DNA of 64,000 nucleotides from Aliikangiella coralliicola (GTDB lineage: Bacteria > Pseudomonadota > Gammaproteobacteria > Enterobacterales > Kangiellaceae): positions 372,001-436,000 of the forward strand of contig NZ_ML660162.1 of assembly GCF_007004725.1 (NCBI RefSeq), read 5' to 3'. Shown here piece by piece: positions 48,401 through 55,900 of this stretch. Below the pieces are notes generated by a model that made no database searches, was not told where the DNA came from, and saw nothing but the letters and a program-made list of their open reading frames with translations. Numbering within the stretch: the stretch's first letter is position 1; each line of letters begins with the position of its first letter. The position numbers were made by a program, and so were the translations under genes.

Positions 48401-48992
48401 ATTTACTCAATCCCTTTTCTGTACCAATCCAGAGGTTTCCCTGTTTATCAATTGTTAATGCTTTAACGTAGTTATGGACCAGTGAGTTATTTTGTATTTT
48501 GTCGAATCGTTGAATATTAATAGTTAATGGATCTAAATAATATAGCCCGCTTGTTGTACCAACCCAAAGTTTCCTTTTTTCGTCTATCACAATTGACGTG
48601 ATGTTTTCAGTAGCGTTGTCACCCAGGGGGATATGATAGAAGAGCTCCTTGTCCATTCGAAATTGGTAGAGCCCCTTGCGCGTGCCGATCCAAAGCTCTT
48701 TTTCGTTAAGCTGTTTGATTACCCGAATATAATCACTCGATAACGAAAACTCATCGTTGGGTTCGCGGTTATAAACTTTTAAACGATAGCCGTCATACCT
48801 TACTAATCCTCCTTGAGTTCCTATCCAGGTAAAACCATATTGGTCTTGATGTAATGCGAGCACAGAAGTTTGCGGTAAGCCGTCAACGACACCGATAGTG
48901 CGGAATTGATAATCATTTGCGCTAATGGTGTATATTTGAAATAAAAAAAGACTAACAGCAAGCTTGGAATAAAATTTCTTCGAGTTAATCAA
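45423..48992 (-). CDS. Two-component-regulator-propeller receptor with GAF and degenerate GGDEF
   Basis: The 1189-residue protein has a signal-like N-terminus (KKFYSKLAVSLFLFQIYTISA). About fourteen Reg_prop blades follow (WIGTQGGLVRYDG, LWIGTRKGLYQF, VGTTSGLYYL and others), then a Y_Y_Y domain (about residues 700-790) ending the extracytoplasmic sensor. One membrane helix (about 800-825), a GAF domain (about 855-1010) and a GGDEF-fold domain (about 1035-1185) follow. The active-site loop reads STDKI (1103-1107) instead of GGDEF, so it should not make c-di-GMP; the FGNRLGDECL helix is kept. The start is TTG 48992, as no ATG lies near. It resembles hybrid sensors of glycan-degrading bacteria and lies beside the amylase gene, so sensing a glycan is a reasonable inference. 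Confidence 0.87.
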   Translation of the reverse strand: MINSKKFYSKLAVSLFLFQIYTISANDYQFRTIGVVDGLPQTSVLALHQDQYGFTWIGTQGGLVRYDGYRLKVYNREPNDEFSLSSDYIRVIKQLNEKELWIGTRKGLYQFRMDKELFYHIPLGDNATENITSIVIDEKRKLWVGTTSGLYYLDPLTINIQRFDKIQNNSLVHNYVKALTIDKQGNLWIGTEKGLSKFETNNKSFHHFLNHKSDQNSLSSNNIRALFTDSGGNVWVGTWDAGLNKINPETDRVTRIRDTNLRTYSESIENQRIFSFLEDKSGLMWIGSARGLYRYDQKNDDLQFIRNHINEANSLGAGSVQSLLQDFSGHLLVGTWSSGLSIFDPDTKFSYLDSNTLGDSRVTGIVRDKKNRYLVSTLNGMSVLDEKFRLQTRIVNNDLHQPLKSNLIRELTIFDNEIWLGTSNGLSRFSIDLLVSKKSNEKPLQLSAANISTFLVVDSDNLLIGTESGLDLVTRTQSSEGESLFSVKRNIGMLNKTVNAIAVDQDDRVWIGTHYGLYFMDSNSNKAELLRIHKDNSEHYFDESISAIYLDSSARLWIGSKRGLFEITKINKFQFHSKRYAKSLLSSAIGSIQEDSAGYLWLSTRAGISRFNPVSKSVINFGPTDGTLSSSYYIDSSFHDGKKIFFGGHLGLTYFDPEEISPNPFGPKIAITDFRVNNLEVTPESSHGLLGRSLEQTIHTLRSLEIPYSKNDLTFEITAVHFDSPLNNQYKYYVRNYHQDWLKSDSYRREVNLNKLKPGKYTIVAQAANKHGVWSRPQELLTLNILPLWWMSWWFKLSLAAMLAIMLFLLYQGWLRINKRQRLSLKKSIDEKTRSHQLKSEKLELIASVSTCLLKNEKESIVGEVNNVLRRLCLFLGAERGFVLLINKSNSAMLIHYEWVSDNFPPIKKIGEIKAKNFPAFYQSILRNFVVNVSELSAIPLNASHEKKFWHENHIQSFLASPLLFRNKIRGCIGVISHSNQKIWQSSDIALLQLVGNLLISVIRGTRSRTSYFSSDKPNHLERKAISQSGLIEREEFNFRLEQILKKAASNKCHISLVICDIDYFKWFSQYFGNRLGDECLVKVAACVKEIFSESAEIIARYSTDKIAVVILDAKPAVLELQCEKLRKIVQGDKSSESQKRVTISIGSSTILADNLLSAIELINQADIALYEAKSNGRNCVRHLRERRD

Positions 48993-49121
48993 TTCAAGAT
49001 CCCGGTATTTCTCAATGAGATTATCCAGTATTAATATTAGGAAATGAAATGCGAAAGTAACAGTTTATTTTATTGATAGAGCGGTTTATTCTTAACGCGA
49101 TCTGCTATTGGAAGAGAATTC

Positions 49122-49149
49122 AAGGCTGTAACACATTTACAGCCTTTTT
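49122..49149 (-). terminator. Hairpin downstream of the glsB-like gene
   Basis: AAGGCTGTAA (49122-49131) pairs perfectly with TTACAGCCTT (49137-49146), with a T-run on the plus strand and a weaker TTGAATT on the minus strand. It lies 33 bp beyond the end of the leftward glsB-like gene. Confidence 0.6.
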
Positions 49150-49178
49150 AGAGGTCAACAAATTTAAACGTAGCTTAG

Positions 49179-49430
49179 TCAGGCCTTTTTTATCAAACTG
49201 ACCACATAGAGTAAAACAACCGCACCAATTGTTGCCGTTATAAGCGATCCAATGATACCGCCAGCTTTAATACCAAGCAGTCCGAAAAGAAATCCACCAA
49301 CAATTGCACCGATAATCCCGACGATAATATTACCGATTACGCCAAAACCTTTTCCCTTCATAATGCTACCAGCAAGCCATCCGGCAATAGCCCCAATAAT
49401 TAAAACCATAATCAAACTATTGGTATCCAT
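49179..49430 (-). CDS. GlsB/YeaQ/YmgE-family stress membrane protein
   Basis: The 83-residue protein has three hydrophobic helices rich in glycine and isoleucine (LIMVLIIGAIAGWLAGSIMKG, GVIGNIIVGIIGAIVGGFLFGLLGI, GSLITATIGAVVLLYVV). The GWLAG and G(F)GxxGNIxxGIxGAxxGG patterns are those of transglycosylase-associated/GlsB proteins, which are induced by general stress in many bacteria. AGGAGGG lies 2 to 8 nt before ATG 49430, a very strong ribosome binding site. It is 12 bp behind the DUF3185 gene in one operon. Confidence 0.9.
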   Translation of the reverse strand: MDTNSLIMVLIIGAIAGWLAGSIMKGKGFGVIGNIIVGIIGAIVGGFLFGLLGIKAGGIIGSLITATIGAVVLLYVVSLIKKA

Positions 49431-49442
49431 AGTCCCTCCTGT

Positions 49443-49658
49443 TTACTTTTTAAAGAAAAGATAAAGACCGACGACTAAACTGGCAGCGCCGCCAATGTAA
49501 AGCATCATCACTTTATCTGAATGTGAGCCCGTAAATGTTTGCGAGAGTTGAGAACCGATTGAGCCAGAAGATTGATAACCCCAATAAACGAGGCCGGCCC
49601 CAACGATGATTAGTGCGATGCTAATCATTTTATTAGTAGAAACTGATTGCTTTGCCAT
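49443..49658 (-). CDS. DUF3185 family small membrane protein
   Basis: The 71-residue protein has two membrane helices (ISIALIIVGAGLVYWGYQSS and MMLYIGGAASLVVGLYLFF) joined by a Ser/Gly-rich linker (GSIGSQLSQTFTGSHSDKV). This matches DUF3185, a family of unknown function found beside stress proteins. AAGGAG precedes ATG 49658. It is the first gene of the pair with the glsB-like gene. The palindrome ATGAAAA-C-TTTTCAT (49684-49698), 25 bp upstream, is a candidate operator. Confidence 0.82.
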   Translation of the reverse strand: MAKQSVSTNKMISIALIIVGAGLVYWGYQSSGSIGSQLSQTFTGSHSDKVMMLYIGGAASLVVGLYLFFKK

Positions 49659-49683
49659 TTTAAACTCCTTTTGACTCGATTAA

Positions 49684-49698
49684 ATGAAAACTTTTCAT
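49684..49698. promoter_or_regulatory. Palindrome upstream of the DUF3185/glsB-like operon
   Basis: ATGAAAACTTTTCAT is perfectly symmetrical about its central C and lies 25 bp before ATG 49658. It is a candidate operator; the binding protein is unknown. Confidence 0.35.
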
Positions 49699-49921
49699 CT
49701 GGTTTCCATCGTCAAAACATAAATTTTGTCGTTTACAATCGCTAATCACCCTACCGAAAAATAGACTTAATAACAACTGATATCTTATGGAGAGATACCA
49801 AATTCCGCCAGATTTTACTTTAAGCTATTGTTATTCTTTGGTATTTAATTTACCGACAAAGTGGGTAAATAAAAGGATTATTTTATAAAGCGCTTTTGCG
49901 GTTTTTTTCAAGTAAAGAAAT

Positions 49922-50016
49922 GGCGGAAGCCATATTAAGATCTAAGATTCACGACCGAATGATCGCCCCTCCGCCTTAGGAGCTAAGGCTGCACTATACG
50001 CTTAGACCTCAGCTCC
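49922..50016. other. Structured intergenic element
   Basis: Several pairings overlap here: GGCGGA/TCCGCC (49922-49927 with 49970-49975), a perfect hairpin GCCTTAG-GAG-CTAAGGC (49973-49989), and GGAGCTAAGG with CCTCAGCTCC (49979-49988 with 50007-50016, one mismatch). It lies 53 bp beyond the end of the PI-PLC gene and may serve as its terminator. The rest of the 410-bp gap is AT-rich with no reading frame seen. Confidence 0.45.
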
Positions 50017-50068
50017 CGGCACTAATTTAACGCGTCATTATATTTATCATTTTTCTAATTTTACTATT

Positions 50069-51655
50069 TCAATTTTGCGTATTAGACGCCCAGACCGCTT
50101 GGCCGGCATTATCATAAATAACTAGATTTCCATCACTTTGTAATACAAGTTCTCTGCCTGCTGAGTGTGTGTGTGACGCCCAAACTGGATTATTGAAATT
50201 ATTGTAAACGACGAGGTTGCCATCGCTTTGAAAAATGGCTTTGTGATGGTTACTCCAATTAGTCCCTGTTGCCCAAAGTGGCTCTCGGATCACACCATTA
50301 CTAAAGCGGTAAAGAACCAGGTTTCCATCATGTTGCATGATTAAAATTCGATTTTGAGTCGTCAGAGAATCACCAGCATTTAGCGTTAACTTTCCATTAA
50401 GTATTCTCTGATTAACAGGATTGTTTTGCTGAATACTCTGAGTACTTTTTCCTTTTACCTGCCAATCGCCTTCATTCATTCGATCATCGTGATTTAACCA
50501 CACGTTTGAAAAGTTTCTCGTTTCCTTTGCTGATTTCAAGCGTTCATTATCGAGGCTATTGGTTGGTACTTCAAAATGAAAATCGGCCCCTAAATTCTGG
50601 CACTCGTTTTGACCTTGAGACCAGACACCTACATTTGATGTTACCTGCCAATCCCCTGACCGAGCATCACGACAGGCAAACGCATAAATATTGTCGCAAC
50701 TTTGATCATCCCAGCGTCCATTTCCCCACTGTAACGCACAATCTTGATCACCGTTCCAGTTATTAGGCTCGCTGTTATCCCAACTCCAGATCCCTGCTTC
50801 AAGTCGACCATCATCAGTCACCATATCGTCCAGATTGACGATATTTGCGCCCTGCTTAAAGTAATCTGTCACATCACTGGCAGTAATATAATCATCACTC
50901 CCACCGGTAATAATATTACCAATTGTTCCAATAGTAGTTCTGTCTTCCCAAATACGACCTATATTACCAAGACCGGTAAATGCCATGTTTTTCCAATTGG
51001 AATTATTTCGACAACCACCATCTCCCCATACCAAAACCTTTTTACCTGCGGCAATAACATCGGCTTTGGTTAACGTATCAGGAATGCTCTTACATCCCTC
51101 ACTCCGGTATATCCAGTTTCCAAGATACGAATTAATCTGATTGTAGGCGTCTTGATGACGACCATCCATATGGTCTTCAACGTATAAAATAATCACCTGG
51201 TTATGACTGTCAGCGCTATTTAACCAGCTTTTCACCTCGCTCAATCCTTCGGTAAAATATTTGTCATTCAGACTGCAAAACCCGTGACACATTAAAAGCC
51301 GTTTTGGATAAGAAAAAATGCCTTCCATTTTAGTCGTCCAATGAACGTCAATTTCGATGAAACGGGCTCCCATTCGTAATTGGTCATGAATATTATATTT
51401 TTGTTGCGGATCGAGATACCGGCAACCTACAGAGAAATTACAACTGGTATAAGCTTCAGAATTATAAGTGTTATGAGTGCCAGGGATATTGTTATCCACC
51501 ATCGGCGAATAGACATCCAGTTGCCGTTGCGCCTGGAGTGTTTTTCCCTGCCAGCTATTTTGAAAATCAGAAATTTTGTCCGCAAATGCGTTCGACATTA
51601 CTGTGTTCATTGTTAGGCAACAGAATGCCAACAAACCTGTCAATTTTCGCTTCAT
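50069..51655 (-). CDS. Secreted PI-PLC-like protein with C-type lectin-like and bulb-lectin domains
   Basis: The 528-residue form starts at ATG 51655 (MKRKLTGLLAFCC), with GGAG at good spacing; ATG 51679 upstream lacks one. The signal peptide ends near SNAFA (about residue 25). Residues of about 45-290 resemble a phosphatidylinositol-specific phospholipase C X domain, with His in IPGTHNTYNS and in LLMCHGFC and EIDVHW nearby. A C-type lectin-like segment follows (SEPNNWNGDQDCALQW, GRWDDQSCDN, FACRD). The last 110 residues form a bulb-type mannose lectin with three QxDxNxVxY motifs (MQHDGNLVLY, FQSDGNLVVY, LQSDGNLVIY). The enzyme probably attacks glycosylated or membrane targets; the substrate is unknown. 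Confidence 0.83.
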   Translation of the reverse strand: MKRKLTGLLAFCCLTMNTVMSNAFADKISDFQNSWQGKTLQAQRQLDVYSPMVDNNIPGTHNTYNSEAYTSCNFSVGCRYLDPQQKYNIHDQLRMGARFIEIDVHWTTKMEGIFSYPKRLLMCHGFCSLNDKYFTEGLSEVKSWLNSADSHNQVIILYVEDHMDGRHQDAYNQINSYLGNWIYRSEGCKSIPDTLTKADVIAAGKKVLVWGDGGCRNNSNWKNMAFTGLGNIGRIWEDRTTIGTIGNIITGGSDDYITASDVTDYFKQGANIVNLDDMVTDDGRLEAGIWSWDNSEPNNWNGDQDCALQWGNGRWDDQSCDNIYAFACRDARSGDWQVTSNVGVWSQGQNECQNLGADFHFEVPTNSLDNERLKSAKETRNFSNVWLNHDDRMNEGDWQVKGKSTQSIQQNNPVNQRILNGKLTLNAGDSLTTQNRILIMQHDGNLVLYRFSNGVIREPLWATGTNWSNHHKAIFQSDGNLVVYNNFNNPVWASHTHSAGRELVLQSDGNLVIYDNAGQAVWASNTQN

Positions 51656-52139
51656 GGTATTAGTCTCCGCTTTAATCATTATGTTGTTATCTGGAATTAG
51701 CTCTAACGGCTATCTTACTAAAATCGACACCAACATTAGACCTCTGACCAGAACAAGGCAAGCAACAACTAATAGTTTGATTTATATACTAAAAATGAGA
51801 TTTAGCAGTGTATTTTTCAGAACGCTGGACCACTATTTTCCAACTGATAAAAAGAATTAGAAAAACAATAAGTTAGCTTTTTCTAAAATTTGAAAGGTAG
51901 TTTTATTCATTTGATTTGGTGAATTATGGCCATGGTGCATCGCAATGTATCAATAAAAAAATCTTATTTATCAAAACCTTTCAGGATGCTACATAGAAGC
52001 TTCATTAGCTTTTACCAGCTATCTCAATTTCCACTAATTTAATTGATTGAAACTCTTTTATTGTCAAATTCGTCTAGTATAAAAGTTAAGTCTTTCTTCC
52101 CATCGCACGGATGCTCTTAGTAGAGCGATCAATACCATT
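51656..52139. other. Intergenic region between the PI-PLC and PilZ genes
   Basis: This AT-rich 484-bp region between divergent genes should hold both promoters. TATAAA at 52078-52083 is a possible -10 for the PilZ gene but lacks a good -35. A short reading frame at 51576-51860 crosses the PI-PLC start and is not supported. No RNA gene or terminator was recognised. Confidence 0.4.
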
Positions 52140-52568
52140 ATGTCAATAGTCGAACGCCGTAGTGCACCACGCTACTCTGTTTCTTTGCCAGGAACAGCAG
52201 TAACGGAAGCTGGTCATGTTAGTTCAATCGAAGTCACCAATATTTCTTCATCTGGATTGCAATTCCTGGTGAATCAAGCAGAGATCCCAGAACTATTACC
52301 TAATATGGGACAAGCCAACACGCTTAGCCCTGTTCCAATTCTGCTTAACATCGAACTCAGCAGTGACGATAATTTAGATATTAAGCCTCAGCCATTGGAA
52401 ATAAAATGTGGCATTGTTTATGTTCAGAGAAAGTCAATTGAACTGTGTATGGTGGGTTGTCGTTTCGAAGAATTTATTAATAATAGCGATCAACGTCTCG
52501 AACAATACATCCAACAACATGACAAGAGTTCTTCACTAAAACTCCTCAATGATGAGTCATTGATCTAG
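52140..52568 (+). CDS. PilZ-domain c-di-GMP receptor
   Basis: The 142-residue protein is a single PilZ domain. The N-terminal RxxxR motif is seen in ERRSAPRYSVSL (Arg7 and Arg11). The second motif is N-I-S-S-S-G (NISSSGLQF) in place of DxSxxG, a common variant that still binds c-di-GMP. The closing GCRFEEF strand is typical. It has no output domain, so it presumably acts by protein contact. The gene precedes the large signalling operon by about 420 bp on the same strand and may be functionally linked to it, since that operon encodes a GGDEF-EAL enzyme. Confidence 0.88.
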   Translation: MSIVERRSAPRYSVSLPGTAVTEAGHVSSIEVTNISSSGLQFLVNQAEIPELLPNMGQANTLSPVPILLNIELSSDDNLDIKPQPLEIKCGIVYVQRKSIELCMVGCRFEEFINNSDQRLEQYIQQHDKSSSLKLLNDESLI

Positions 52569-52989
52569 ATTAAATATCGAATGTAATTAGCTCATTTGCG
52601 ATGATGAATCAACGATTGATAATCTTCTAATAATTCGTTTCAATACGCGAAAACATTAGCGATTGTAAACAATTACTTTGAAGTCAGTTAATTAACCTGA
52701 GTTCGGGGTAGTTAAACAACCTTGTACAATAATTATTGTATGAGATATTACAATTAAACTTTTATCTCGGATAGAAATTTAATTGAAAATAATATCGATA
52801 GTCACCAAAATTTAGCCGTTTATCCCCAATAATTTCCTGACAATCTTCTTCTATTAACTATACTGACGATAGGATTTCGAATTACTCATTAGATGGTTCA
52901 AGGGAGTTTTCGAAAGCTTTACCTGTAAGGTTTCATACTGCAAATAACCTGCATTTGTAATGGAGATTTTTGTATAGGGAAGGCCGCTT
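52569..52989. other. Region upstream of the hybrid kinase operon
   Basis: This 421-bp AT-rich stretch contains a perfect 16-bp palindrome TACAATAATTATTGTA at 52725-52740, 250 bp before the kinase start, as the only distinct element. No small gene with a ribosome binding site was seen. The operon promoter should lie here. Confidence 0.45.
52725..52740. promoter_or_regulatory. Perfect 16-bp palindrome
   Basis: TACAATAATTATTGTA is its own reverse complement. Its place between the PilZ gene and the kinase operon makes it a candidate operator, but AT-rich palindromes can arise by chance. Confidence 0.3.
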
Positions 52990-55900
52990 GTGAAATTCAA
53001 CTCATTGTCCTTAAAAATTATCCTAGGCTACTTTATTTCAATAGCAATTCTGGCTGTGGTTCTGATCCTTATCCTGAGTCGTACTTCAGAAATGAAATCT
53101 TATTCCGTCAGTATCTTTAATCGTCAGGTGCCTGGCGTTACCGAAGGCCTGAGAGTTCAATCAGAAGTTAACTCTTCACTCTCTGCATTGAAAGGTTGGG
53201 TTAACCTGGGCGAGGAGCGATTTTTAGAAGAGCGTAGAAATGCCTGGAAAGGAATTGATGCTGCATATAATAACCTGGCGTTAGCACTCAGATCAAAACA
53301 GGACGAATATATCGACGGTTATCTGTTCGAACTTCAAGCCGACCTGAAACAACTTCGTAATTATCAAAATGACATCGAGGCAATCGTTCATACTCCGGAA
53401 AATAATCCAGGCCTCAAAATGCTACTGGATGAAGCTTCTCCGAGGGCTAACCACATACTCACTTTGGTTTCCAGAATGATTGAATTGGAGTCGAAAAGGA
53501 AAGCATCCATTAATCGTCGGCCACTGTTTATTAACCTGGTTGAGTTCAGACACAGCATGGCTAGTGCACTTGCAGCAACTCGCGCCTTTATGATCACCAA
53601 TGATAAAGAGTTTTCAAAATCCTTTAATCAAAACTGGGAGAACAATGAGAGCTCCTTGTCGGCATTATTAACCCTTCAAAATCAGTTTAACAATGAGCAA
53701 AAAGTTCTCTTCGAACGAATGCAAGCCTACCGTGATGAATTTATTGTTTACCCCGATCAAATGTTTGACTTAAGGGAAAGTGCTGACTGGGACGTTGCCA
53801 AACTCAGGATGGATAAATGGATATCTCCGTTAGCCGACAAAATCAAACATGCCATTTCAGCAATTGTAGAACTTCAAACAAGCGACATGGAATCGAGCTT
53901 TCATAATATTGAAGCAGAGTTTAATTCATTGATAGTCGTCGGCGCTTCCTTGCTACTGATTTCGATTCTTTTATGCACTTTATTAGTCGTTTTTCTCATC
54001 CGAATAATTGTAGGGCCAATTAATAAAGTGGTTGATGCAGCGAATGCAATAGCTAGCGGTGATTTTAGCCAGTCCATTTCAATCAGTGGCTCGAGCGAAA
54101 TTGAAAATCTTAGGCGTTCTCTCAGCAATATGACCATGGTCTTGCGCAAAGTTGCGAACCACGCTAACCAGGTTTCTAAGGGCGAGTACAATAATATTTA
54201 TCAGCCTCAAAGCGAAAAAGATATTTTGGGGATATCTTTAAAATCCATGACTGAAAACCTCCAAAAAGCAACCCAGGTTGCAGACGAGGAAAACTGGCTT
54301 AAATCAGGTCAGGCTGAATTCTCTGAATTATTACGAGGCCTGAAAAGAGAAAAAGATATCACAAAAAAAGCAATCGAGTTCATCGCCAATTATTCCGGGG
54401 CATTTGTGGCGGCATTATATCTTCGACACGAAGAACAACTCTATTATTCCGCTGGATACGCAATAAGGGAAGAGAGCATTCAAAAACAAAAACTGAGCGT
54501 TGGCGAGGGAATACTGGGACGAGTTGTATTGGAGCAAAAAATCCATAGCATCGAAGATTTGCCCTCTTCTTTTTACAATTATTCAATAAATTCCGGTATC
54601 GGCGAAGCTTACCCAAATACATTAGTTACAGTTCCGGTTTTAAATCCTCTATCTGAACAACCCATAGCACTAGGCGTTTTTGTTCTTGGTGTTAGACACT
54701 CACTGAACAATGTTGCAAAAGAACTATTACAAAAACTGGCAGGCACACTTGCGGCTAGTCTAGAATCTGCACAATCTAATCGACGCATGCAAGAGCTAGT
54801 TGAGGAATACCAACAACAGGCAGAAGAACTTCAGGCCCAGCAAGAAGAATTGCAAACTGCAAACGAAGAGCTCGCGGGGCAAACAGAAGCGTTAAAACAA
54901 TCGGAGGAAGAACTAAAGCTTCAATCCGAAAAGATGTTGCGAAACAACGAGCTCCTGGAGTTTCAAAAAAGCGAACAAGAAGAGAAGAACCGATTACTAC
55001 AAGAAGCGAAAGCAATTATCGAAAACAAAGCGCAAGAACTCGAAAGAGCAAGTAAATATAAATCTGAGTTTCTAGCCAATATGTCTCATGAGTTAAGAAC
55101 GCCTTTAAATAGCCTGCTGATTCTTTCTGAATCTTTAAGTTCTAACAAAAGCGGAAACCTGACTGATGCCCAAGTTGAAGATGCAAGAGTCATTTATGAT
55201 GGTGGTCTCTCATTGTTAGACCTGATAAACGATATTCTAGATTTATCAAAAGTTGAGGCCGGAAAACTCAACATTTATCAAGATGAGTGTAGCATTGAAT
55301 CTTTATGCTCGAGACTAAAGGAACAATTTCTACCGGTTGCCGATAGACGGCGTTTAAAGTTTGAAGTCTTAATTGACAAAAACCTTCCGGAAAAAATCAC
55401 GACAGATATTCAGCGGCTCGAACAAATTGTACGAAACCTTTTGTCAAACGCATTTAAGTTTACTCAGGAAGGAAGCGTTCATTTAAATGTTGAGACAATT
55501 TCAGCTGTCAAAGAAAAGCGATTTAAGAGTGATACGAAATTAAGTAAAGGTGTCGCTTTTATCGTAAGTGACACCGGCATAGGCATTTCAGAAAACCAGC
55601 AACACGAAATATTTGAAGCCTTTCACCAGGGTGACGGTTCCACTAGTCGAAGTTACGGCGGTACCGGACTAGGACTGACGATATCAAGGGAATTAGCCAA
55701 GCTTTTAGGCGGTTCTATCCACTTTGAAAGTGAGTTGGGAAAAGGAAGTCAGTTTTCTTTGTTTTTACCGTTTAATCTACCGCTGGTAGCCACTTCAGAA
55801 TCGCACCATCCAACCAGCTTGGTTTCTGACTGCAACACAGAAAGTAATGAGAGTGAAAGTGATCATAAGCGTTCAACCGAACAAACATTGGTAGAAGTTA

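Noticed and set aside
51576-51860. 94-codon frame crossing the PI-PLC gene start
   Set aside because: It overlaps a conserved gene on the other strand and has no ribosome binding site or family likeness.
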